A stretch of 64,000 nucleotides of DNA from JACVRM01 sp963755085. GTDB taxonomy: Bacteria; Actinomycetota; Thermoleophilia; Gaiellales; Gaiellaceae. Positions 57,814 through 64,000 of the stretch are shown piece after piece (position 1 is the stretch's first letter; every line of letters starts with the position of its first letter). The notes beneath the pieces are model-generated. The model was not told the origin of the DNA and ran no database searches. It saw only the letters and a program-made list of their open reading frames with translations. The stretch spans positions 186,001 through 250,000 of the forward strand of contig CAVWIN010000010.1 in assembly GCA_963755085.1 (NCBI GenBank), read 5' to 3'. A program made the position numbers and the translations under genes.

Positions 57814-59427
57814 ATGAGACGCACGTGCTTCGCGCTCCTCGTCGCGCTGCTCGCAGCCGCGGCGTGGGCGACGGCGGCGTCGGCCGACCTCACCCCGGTC
57901 CCGGCCCCGTCCGTCGTGCCCACGACCCAGACTGCAGGGCAGCTGGCGACGAACCAGCAGAGCGCCAGCTCGTCCGCGGCCTCCACGCAGGTCGCGCCGA
58001 AGAACACCAACGTCAGCGTCCGGGTGCTCAGCCCCGGCACGGACGGTCCGGTCTCGCAGGCGAACACGTCCACGGCCATCGGCGCCGCGGGGAACGCCAA
58101 CCTGACCGGTCAGCAGATCGGCCAGAACGGCTCCGGCGACCAGCAGGCCGGGCAGGCCGCGGGCAGCGAGCAGGACGCCACGGCCGCGGCCGAGTCGGAT
58201 CAGATCAAGCCGCAGAACACGAACGTTGACGTGCGCGTGCTCAGCCCGGGCTCCAACGGCCCGGTCTCGCAGGACAACACGTCGACGGCGGCCGCGATCG
58301 CCGGCAACCTGAACGCGACCGGCCAGACGATCGACCAGTCCGCGTACGGCCCGGGCGGCCAGCAGACCGCCGGCCAGGAAGCCGGCAGCAAGCAGGACGC
58401 CACGGCGGCGGCCGGCTCGCTGCAGGTCGAGCCGAGCAACACCAACGTCGGCGTCCGGGTCCTGAGCCCAGGCGACGACGGCCCTGTGTCGCAGCGCAAC
58501 GACTCGACCGCGGCTGCGATCGCGGCGAACCTGAACGCGACGAAGCAGGACATCAGCCAGGACCCGCACGGCTCGCCGTCCCAGACGGCGGGGCAGGCCG
58601 CCGGGAACTGGCAGGGCGCGAACGCCTCGGCGCTCTCGGCCCAGATCCATCCGAGCAACACGAACGTCGGTACCCGCGTGCTGAGCCCGGGCTCCGGCGG
58701 CAGCGTCAGCCAGGCCAACACCTCGACGGCCATCGGCGCAGCGCTGAACGCGAACCTGACCAAGCAGTCGATCGACCAGTCGTCCGGCGGCGCCCAGCCG
58801 TGGCTCGACGGGGCGTCCAAGGCTGACGGCGGCGCGTACAAGGACAACGGCGTCGCCGTCCAGGCTGCCGGCCAGCTCGCGCTCAATAAGCAGGACGCGG
58901 CGGCGTGCGCCACGTCGCTGCAGGTCGCACCCGAGAACACGAACTACTCCTCGGGCGACTCCGTGAAGCAGGACAACACGTCGAACGCCGTCGGCATCGC
59001 CGCCAATCTGAACGGTCTCGGGCAGACGATCGGGCAGAACCCGGCGGAGAAGGACGGCTATGGCAAGGCCGAGGACGGCTACGGCAAGGCCGACGATCCG
59101 AGCAAGGATGCGTCAGCCGAACTCGCCAAGCCCGTGGGCGGCGTCAGCCAGTCCAACACTTCGTCGGCGCTCGCGCTGTCGGGGAACCTGAACCTCACGC
59201 ACCAGTCGATCACGCAGGACCAGAGCGGCCATCCGGCCGGGATCGACGTCCAGGCAGCCGGGCAGGCTGCCGGTAACGAGCAGCATGCGACGTCCACAGC
59301 GGCGTCGTGGCAGCTCGCGCCCACGAACCAGAACGGCGGAATCGGCGTGCTCACGCCCCTGTGCCCAAGGCCGGCGCCGCCGATCTGCACACCGGTCTGC
59401 CGCAGCGAGGTGGTGCCGGTGACGTGA
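57814..59427 (+). CDS. Secreted Gln/Asn-rich repeat protein (NTNVxVRVLSPG repeats)
   Basis: 537 residues. Signal peptide 1-24, then about six imperfect repeats of 70-75 residues. RVLSPG recurs at 70, 141, 215 and 288. Each unit runs Q(T/A)AGQxAGxxQDATAxAxSxQ, PxNTNVxVRVLSPGxxGPVSQ, then NTSTAxxIAxNLNATxQxIxQ. The alternation of Gln, Asn and Ser with small residues is like curli/curlin repeats and other beta-solenoid surface proteins. The last two units lose the RVLSPG part, and the C-terminus has four Cys. RBS AGGAG is strong. It follows the previous secreted gene by 70 bases and is probably in the same sigma-controlled unit. Confidence 0.75.
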   Translation: MRRTCFALLVALLAAAAWATAASADLTPVPAPSVVPTTQTAGQLATNQQSASSSAASTQVAPKNTNVSVRVLSPGTDGPVSQANTSTAIGAAGNANLTGQQIGQNGSGDQQAGQAAGSEQDATAAAESDQIKPQNTNVDVRVLSPGSNGPVSQDNTSTAAAIAGNLNATGQTIDQSAYGPGGQQTAGQEAGSKQDATAAAGSLQVEPSNTNVGVRVLSPGDDGPVSQRNDSTAAAIAANLNATKQDISQDPHGSPSQTAGQAAGNWQGANASALSAQIHPSNTNVGTRVLSPGSGGSVSQANTSTAIGAALNANLTKQSIDQSSGGAQPWLDGASKADGGAYKDNGVAVQAAGQLALNKQDAAACATSLQVAPENTNYSSGDSVKQDNTSNAVGIAANLNGLGQTIGQNPAEKDGYGKAEDGYGKADDPSKDASAELAKPVGGVSQSNTSSALALSGNLNLTHQSITQDQSGHPAGIDVQAAGQAAGNEQHATSTAASWQLAPTNQNGGIGVLTPLCPRPAPPICTPVCRSEVVPVT

Positions 59428-59537
59428 CGCGCGAGAGGGGGTGCGGCGGCGCCACGCCGCCGCACCCCACCTCCCGTTGACAGAGCCCATGGACGTGACT
59501 ACCTTCGTGGCCAAGCGAGCGCATCGGAGGGGCAGCG

Positions 59538-60092
59538 GTGGAACCGCGTATCTCACCATCGTTGCTGCGGCTATTTTCTCGACCGCCCCGCGGTCAGTGG
59601 TTTCGGGCGGCGTTGTTCGGGCTGTTCTGCTTGCTGGTGCTCGCGCCGGCGGCGGCCGTCGCCGCGGGGCCGACGCCGGACAGCCCGCCTGCCTCCCCGG
59701 GAGCCGGGACGGTGCAGCCCGAGCTCCCGCGGACGACCCCGGCACAAGGCCCGGTGCGAACCCGCATCGTGACGACGACGGTTGCCGTCGCATCCCGGCC
59801 TGCGCCACGGCCCGCGGCGGCACCGGCCACCGTGCGGACAGTCGTGATCACGCACGCGGCGGCCCTGCCGGCGGCGCACGGCCGCGCGAAGCCGAAGCCG
59901 GCACGGCGCGCCCAGCCGAAACCGGCTCCGCGCCGCCACAGAGCACCGCCTCCCGTGCCGCGGCATCCGCTCGCGACGCAGCTGTCCCGGCGCCCGCCCT
60001 ACGGCCTGGTCGGGGTCGCGGCGCTCCTCGCCGTCCTCGGCGCCGGCTCGCTGGCTGTCACCGTGGCCCAGCTCCGAGCGGGAGCGGCATGA
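59538..60092 (+). CDS. Pro/Ala-rich protein with N- and C-terminal membrane helices
   Basis: 184 residues from GTG. An N-terminal hydrophobic helix (WFRAALFGLFCLLVLAPAAAVAAG), a Pro/Arg/Lys-rich extracytoplasmic-looking middle (PKPARRAQPKPAPRRHRAPPP), and a C-terminal membrane helix (YGLVGVAALLAVLGAGSLAVTVAQL). No enzymatic motif. The stop overlaps the next start as ATGA. Probably a cell-wall-spanning structural protein. Confidence 0.55.
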   Translation: MEPRISPSLLRLFSRPPRGQWFRAALFGLFCLLVLAPAAAVAAGPTPDSPPASPGAGTVQPELPRTTPAQGPVRTRIVTTTVAVASRPAPRPAAAPATVRTVVITHAAALPAAHGRAKPKPARRAQPKPAPRRHRAPPPVPRHPLATQLSRRPPYGLVGVAALLAVLGAGSLAVTVAQLRAGAA

Positions 60093-61198
60093 GCCGGTTC
60101 CTGCTCGCGGCCACAGTCGCCGGCGCGCTCATCCTCGGCGCCGCCGCAGCGGCCGGCGCGGCTGACGGAACCCCGCCGCAGATCAGCTTCCAGCTGGTCG
60201 GCACCGAGGGCTCCGGCGGCTGGTACGTGACCCCGACGACGGTTCGCTGGCAGGTCGGCGACCCTGAGTCGGGCATCAAGTCCTCGTCCGGCTGCGACGC
60301 AACGGTCGTCAACGAGACAACCGGGACGAAGCTGACGTGCTCGGCGACGAACTTCGCCGACGTCACGACCAGCGTCTCCGTCGTGGTCCGCGTCGACACG
60401 ACGCCGCCGGCCATCACCGGGGCGACGCCGGACCGGCCGCCCGACAGCGAAGGCTGGTACACACACGGAGTCAAGTTCGCATTCGCCGGCACGGACGCCA
60501 CGTCGGGTGTCGCGAGCTGCGCCGTCGTGACGTACGCGGGGCCGGACAGCGGGACTGCCTCAGTGAGCGGGACCTGCACCGACCAGGCCGGCAACGTCAG
60601 CGCGCCGGGCGCCGCGGGCTTCCAGTACGACGCGACGCCGCCGGCGCTCCGCGGCGTGGCCGCGCGCGCAGGCGACGGCCAGGTCACCGTCACGTGGTCG
60701 CCGCTGCCCGGCTCGGACTGGGTCGACGTCGCGCGCGCCGTCGACGGCAGCAAGGCTGCCCCGCGGACGATCTACCACGGCGACGCGGCCAGCGTCGTCG
60801 ACCGGAACGCCGAGAACGGCGTCCGCTACCGCTACGCCGTGATCGCGCACGACCAGGCCGGGCACGTGGTCGAGGCCGCGGTCGCGGCGATGCCGCTCGG
60901 CGCGATGCGCACGCCGCCGCCGGGTGCGCGCATCGGTGCAGCACCGACCCTCAGCTGGCGGGCCACGCCGCGCGCCGTGCTCTACAACGTCCAGCTGTTC
61001 CGCGGCTCGCGGAAGATCCTGAGCGCCTGGCCGCGCACAGCCGCGCTCCGGCTCGCGTCACGCTGGACGTACGGCGGGCGGAAGCACCGCCTCACGCCGG
61101 GCGCGTACCGCTGGTACGTGTGGCCGGGGTACCGGCACGGCAAGGGCTACCGCTTCGGCCGGCTCGTCGGGCGGAGCACGTTCGTCCTCACGCGTTGA
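60089..61198 (+). CDS. Secreted multi-domain Ig/fibronectin-like protein
   Basis: 369 residues. Signal peptide (RFLLAATVAGALILGAAAAAGAA). Two Ig-like modules (ISFQLVGTEGSGGWYVTPTTVRWQVGDPESGIKSSSGCDATVVNETTGTKLTC, and ITGATPDRPPDSEGWYTHGVKFAFAGTDATSGVASC) carry paired Cys. A fibronectin III-like module (PALRGVAARAGDGQVTVTWSPLPGSDWVDVARAV) and a final beta module with YRWYVWPGYRHGKGYRFG follow. Domains of this kind bind surface polymers. The last 11 bases overlap the convergent threonine dehydratase gene. Confidence 0.7.
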   Translation: MSRFLLAATVAGALILGAAAAAGAADGTPPQISFQLVGTEGSGGWYVTPTTVRWQVGDPESGIKSSSGCDATVVNETTGTKLTCSATNFADVTTSVSVVVRVDTTPPAITGATPDRPPDSEGWYTHGVKFAFAGTDATSGVASCAVVTYAGPDSGTASVSGTCTDQAGNVSAPGAAGFQYDATPPALRGVAARAGDGQVTVTWSPLPGSDWVDVARAVDGSKAAPRTIYHGDAASVVDRNAENGVRYRYAVIAHDQAGHVVEAAVAAMPLGAMRTPPPGARIGAAPTLSWRATPRAVLYNVQLFRGSRKILSAWPRTAALRLASRWTYGGRKHRLTPGAYRWYVWPGYRHGKGYRFGRLVGRSTFVLTR

Positions 61199-62125
61199 GG
61201 ATGCGGCACAGAACGGCGGCGTCGATGTTCCCGCCGGACACGATGCACGCGACTTTGCTGCCGCCCGTCCGCCCCGCAAGCGCGGCGGCCAGCGCGAGCG
61301 CGCCGGCGCCCTCGGCGATCACGCGCACGCGGCCCGCGAGGATCCGGACCGCCTCCTCGACCTCGTCGAGGGTGACGACGGCCGCGTCGTCGACCACCTC
61401 CTGCAGGTAGGGCCACATGCCGGGGAGGATCGCCTTCGCGCCCGCGCCGTCGATCCACGTCGGCCGGTAGTCGATCTCGACCGGCTCGCCGCGCTCCAGG
61501 GCGGCCGCCATCGCCGCGGCCGTCTCCGGCTGGGCGGAGACGACCCGCGTCCCCGGGCGCAACTGCTTGACGGCGCTCGCGATGCCGGTGATCAGCCCGC
61601 CGCCGCCGACGGGGACGACGACCGTGTCGACGTCCGGCAGGTCCTCGATCAGCTCCAGGCCGATCGTCCCGTTGCCGGCCATGACGTCCCTCGTTCTCGA
61701 CCGGGTGGATGAAGAGGCCGTCGACGCCGTCGAAGCGGTGGCTCTCCATGACGCCCCACCAGTCGTCGAAGGACATCGGCACGGCGCGGCCGCCGAGCCG
61801 CTCGATCGCCGCGAGCTTCGCCTGCGGGCGCGGTATCCGGCACGGCAATGGTCGCGGGGACGCCGAGCTCGCGCGCCGCGTAGGCGACACCCTGCGCCAT
61901 GTTCCCGGCGCTCGCGGTGACGAGGCCCTGTGCGACCGCCTCGCGCGGCGCCGCCATGGCGGCGTTGTAGGCGCCGCGGATCTTGAACGAGTTGACGGGC
62001 TGGAGCGTCTCGAGCTTCAGCCAGATCTCTCCATGCGCGTCGACGTCGAGACGGACGAGCGGCGTGCGGACGGCCGTACCGGCAAGCGCCTCGCGTGCCT
62101 TCCGGATCGCCTCGAGCGGGATCAG
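61188..62125 (-). pseudogene. Threonine/serine dehydratase, two +1 frameshifts, CTG start
   Basis: 311 residues if two bases are removed, the size of catabolic threonine dehydratases. PLP-site Lys in PVNSFKIRGAYNAA, the glycine loop VVVPVGGGGLITGIAS and SGGNIDA are present, but in three frames. Extra bases lie in the CCC run near 61826-61828 (minus strand) and the GGG run near 61688-61690. The only usable start is CTG 62125, overlapping the upstream stop (CTGA). Both insertions extend homopolymers, so sequence error is plausible. It deaminates Thr to 2-oxobutyrate when intact. Confidence 0.75.
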
Positions 62126-63105
62126 AAGGGCACCTCGGAGCCGACGCCCTGCTCCTGTGCCTTGCGCAGGACGTACTCGCCGGCGGCCAGGTCCTCCATG
62201 GCGATGCCGAGTGATTTGAAGAGCGTGATCTCGTCCCGCGACGTGCGGCCGGGATGCATGCCGGCGAACACCTCGCCCAGCTCGGCGGTGATGTGGTCCG
62301 AGCTGACGGTCCCCTCCTTCACGGCGAGCAGGAAGTCGCCGGACTCGTTCTCGGTCGACTCGCGCCGGTCGACGAACAGGGTCGAGGCGGCCACGGTGGC
62401 GCCGTCGAGCTCGCGCGTGCGCGGAATGCTGGAGCCGACGGCGTTGATGTGCGTGCCGTCCGCGAACCAGTCGCGTTGCACGATCGGCGTCTCGGCGGCA
62501 GTGGCGGTGACGACGACGTCGGCGCCGCGGACGGCGTCCTCGGCGTGCGCGACGACCTCGAGCGGGAACGGGAGCTTGATGTGGTCCGCCAGGCGCCGCG
62601 CCTGCTCGGGGTCGCGGCTCCAGATGCGCCCGTGCTCGAACGGGCGCGCCGCCGCCATGGCGTGCAGGTGCCCGCGCGCCTGCGCGCCGGCGCCGAGCAC
62701 CCCGACCACGCGGGCATCGTCGCGGGCGAGCGCGCGGGTCGCAGCGCCGGAGACGGCGGCGGTGCGGATCTCGGTGACGGCGGCGGCGTTGACGACGGCC
62801 TCGAGCTCGCCCGTCTCGCCGTTCGAGACGAGCACGGCGCCCTGATGCGTGTCGAGCCCGCGGACGCGTGGGTTGTCCGGCACGACGTTGATCGCCTTCA
62901 GCGCGTAGGTCGGCCGGTCGCCGCCGCGCCACGCCGGCATCAGCCCGATCCCCCCGCCGGCGTCCGGCGGGAACGAGATCGACCGCAGCGGCTGGTACCC
63001 CTCCCCGCGCGCGAGCCGCGCCAGCGTGTCGTGCATGAGGTCGATGCACTCGCCCATCGGCAGCAGCCGGACGACGTCGTCGTAGGTGAGGACGCGGATG
63101 CTCAC
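62122..63105 (-). CDS. Ornithine cyclodeaminase / mu-crystallin family protein
   Basis: 327 residues. The N-terminal IRVLTYDDVVRLLPMGECIDLM and NAAAVTEIRTAAVSGAATRALARDDA are family motifs, and VVGVLGAGAQARGHLHAMAAAR is the NAD(P)-binding loop. Related enzymes cyclise ornithine to proline, or reduce ketimines or form alanine. The GTG at 63105 is preceded by TAGCGT 10 bases upstream. The stop overlaps the threonine dehydratase start, consistent with amino acid catabolism. Confidence 0.9.
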   Translation of the reverse strand: MSIRVLTYDDVVRLLPMGECIDLMHDTLARLARGEGYQPLRSISFPPDAGGGIGLMPAWRGGDRPTYALKAINVVPDNPRVRGLDTHQGAVLVSNGETGELEAVVNAAAVTEIRTAAVSGAATRALARDDARVVGVLGAGAQARGHLHAMAAARPFEHGRIWSRDPEQARRLADHIKLPFPLEVVAHAEDAVRGADVVVTATAAETPIVQRDWFADGTHINAVGSSIPRTRELDGATVAASTLFVDRRESTENESGDFLLAVKEGTVSSDHITAELGEVFAGMHPGRTSRDEITLFKSLGIAMEDLAAGEYVLRKAQEQGVGSEVPF

Positions 63106-63115
63106 GGGAAGAGCG

Positions 63116-63121
63116 ACGCTA
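63116..63121 (-). promoter_or_regulatory. -10 hexamer TAGCGT for the cyclodeaminase gene
   Basis: On the minus strand, 10 bases before GTG 63105. It sits beside the repeat cassette at 63140-63258, which therefore lies in the upstream promoter region. Confidence 0.35.
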
Positions 63122-63139
63122 GCTGATCCGAGGCGTCTC

Positions 63140-63258
63140 TTAACAGGGACTGTCCCTGTTAAGGCGGCACATCCGTGGTGCCAGGCACAGCAACGGCGCT
63201 GTGACAGTGCCTGGCACCGAGGGAACCGACGCCTCTTAACAGGGACTGTCCCTGTTAA
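63140..63258. repeat. Composite repeat cassette: two TTAACAGGGAC palindromes around a GGTGCCAGGCAC hairpin
   Basis: Perfect 23-base palindromes at 63140-63162 and 63236-63258 flank GGTGCCAGGCAC (63177-63188) and GTGCCTGGCACC (63207-63218), which are a perfect 12-base inverted pair. Each half is nearly self-palindromic, and an inner CACAGC/GCTGTG pair extends the stem. The right copy overlaps the last codons of the aldo/keto reductase gene by four bases. Confidence 0.8.
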
Positions 63259-64000
63259 GGCGCGACCGTCGGGAACAGCGCTGCCAGCGTGTCCCGCTCC
63301 TCCGCGCTCAGTCGGACGTCGACCGCGCTGACCGAGGGCCAAAGGTGCGCCGGCCGGCGGGGGCCGCACACGATGCCGGTCACGTTTGAATGCGACAGCA
63401 CCCACGCCGTCGCGAGCGTCGACATGTGGATGCCGCGCCGCTCCGCCTCGGCCGCCAGCGCTTCGAGGCCGCCGTAGACCGCATCGGTCTGCAGGTGGAC
63501 ATACGGCCCCGGCCGCATCGTCATCCGCGAGCCCTCCGGATGCGACGCGTCACGCGTGTACTTGCCCGTCAGCCAGCCGCCTGCCAGCGGGCTGAACGGC
63601 GTGAAGCCCAACCCGTGGTCGGCGCAGAATGGGAGCACGCCCACCTCGGCCTCGCGGTCGAGCATCGAGTACGAGTTCTGCACCCACTCGAAGCGCGCCA
63701 GGCCTTCGCGCTCGGAGATCTCGCGTGCTTCCTCGAGGTAGGCGCGATCGACGTTCGACGCGCCGATCGAGCCGACGAGGCCCTCGCGCACGAGCTCATC
63801 GAGCACCCGCATCGTCTCGGCGAGCGGCGTCTCCGCGTCGGGCTCGTGCACCAGGTACATGTCCACGCGGTCGACGCCGAGCCGCTCGAGGGAGCTGCGG
63901 ATCTGCCGGCGGACGCGGTCCGGCGCGAGGCCCGTGTCGCCCGGCTCGCCGGCCGTCGAATGGAACACCTTCGTCGAGAGCGTGACCGGGTGCCCGGTGC
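63255..64000 (-). CDS. Aldo/keto reductase, 5'-truncated by window edge
   Basis: The frame is open to base 64000 (248 visible codons). Near the window edge it reads TGHPVTLSTKVFHS with the catalytic-type Lys, then SLERLGVDRVDMYLVHEPD (active-site His), GSIGASNVDRAYLEEA and FTPFSPLAGGWLTGKY, all typical of the family. NADPH-dependent carbonyl reduction is expected; the substrate is unknown. The 3' end runs into a TTAACAGGGAC palindrome, which supplies the stop region (APVA-type ending). Confidence 0.88.
   Translation of the reverse strand, partial: TGHPVTLSTKVFHSTAGEPGDTGLAPDRVRRQIRSSLERLGVDRVDMYLVHEPDAETPLAETMRVLDELVREGLVGSIGASNVDRAYLEEAREISEREGLARFEWVQNSYSMLDREAEVGVLPFCADHGLGFTPFSPLAGGWLTGKYTRDASHPEGSRMTMRPGPYVHLQTDAVYGGLEALAAEAERRGIHMSTLATAWVLSHSNVTGIVCGPRRPAHLWPSVSAVDVRLSAEERDTLAALFPTVAP

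Noticed and set aside
63140..63258. CRISPR-like array from the repeated palindromes
   Set aside because: Only two copies, unequal context, and the sequence between is itself a hairpin; no cas genes nearby.

Overview
This 64 kb window is very G+C-rich DNA, roughly 70% by eye, with dense gene packing and third-position G/C bias. It looks like chromosome from a deep-branching actinobacterium. A Thermoleophilia/Gaiellales-type genome is my best guess, from gene content and style: DUF3618 and Holin-X membrane proteins, a SigB/SigF-type sigma factor, DUF2332, leaderless promoters, and interspersed palindromic repeats. I saw no rRNA, complete tRNA, CRISPR array or prophage.

Layout. (1) 1-4409: the end of a TMEM175-type channel, a secreted glycosidase, and a minus-strand group with an ECF sigma factor carrying a fused zinc-binding and membrane tail, plus a secreted Cys-repeat protein. 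(2) 4528-18050, minus strand: a 2-oxoacid dehydrogenase cluster (E1 alpha, E1 beta, E2, E3). A glyoxalase-fold protein, an FAD oxidase and two tandem zinc-ribbon/adenylate-cyclase/ATPase/TPR regulators lie between E2 and E3. (3) 18081-22408: small envelope proteins, argR and a YihY-type membrane protein. (4) 22395-35279: mostly translation genes (pheT, pheS, rplT, rpmI, infC, thrS and an rRNA/tRNA methyltransferase), with LemA/DUF2207, MOSC, a methyltransferase and a tandem cupredoxin. (5) 35278-39241: an acetyltransferase; a very small signal-peptide-like gene divergent from an HTH-TPR regulator (the best candidate for a new peptide-signalling pair); and an enolase-superfamily gene. (6) 39243-42656: an IS481 remnant, lon and an HxlR regulator. 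(7) 42957-49373: a complete Liv-type branched-chain amino acid ABC importer with two binding proteins. (8) 49398-55744: an aminotransferase, an EamA transporter, two PanE-like reductases, a creatinase-like M24 protein and a secreted protein. (9) 55756-61198: a SigB/SigF-like sigma factor divergent from secreted Gln/Asn-rich repeat proteins that carry a matching promoter. (10) 61188-64000: threonine dehydratase, an ornithine-cyclodeaminase-like gene and an aldo/keto reductase.

Three sequence-level themes recur. First, many first genes of transcription units have a TAnnnT hexamer ending 6-10 bases before the start codon, which suggests leaderless transcription. Second, several genes can only be started from CTG, usually overlapping an upstream TGA as CTGA. 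Third, palindromic repeat families built on TTAACAGGGAC/GTCCCTGTTAA, GGGACAGCCCC and GGTGCCAGGCAC sit between genes and sometimes run into coding sequence. Four genes (thrS, a class V aminotransferase, a threonine dehydratase with two events, and a lipoprotein) are frameshifted. Three of the four carry +1 events at G/C runs, so sequencing error should be excluded first. Function calls come from reading motifs by eye; no database search was run.
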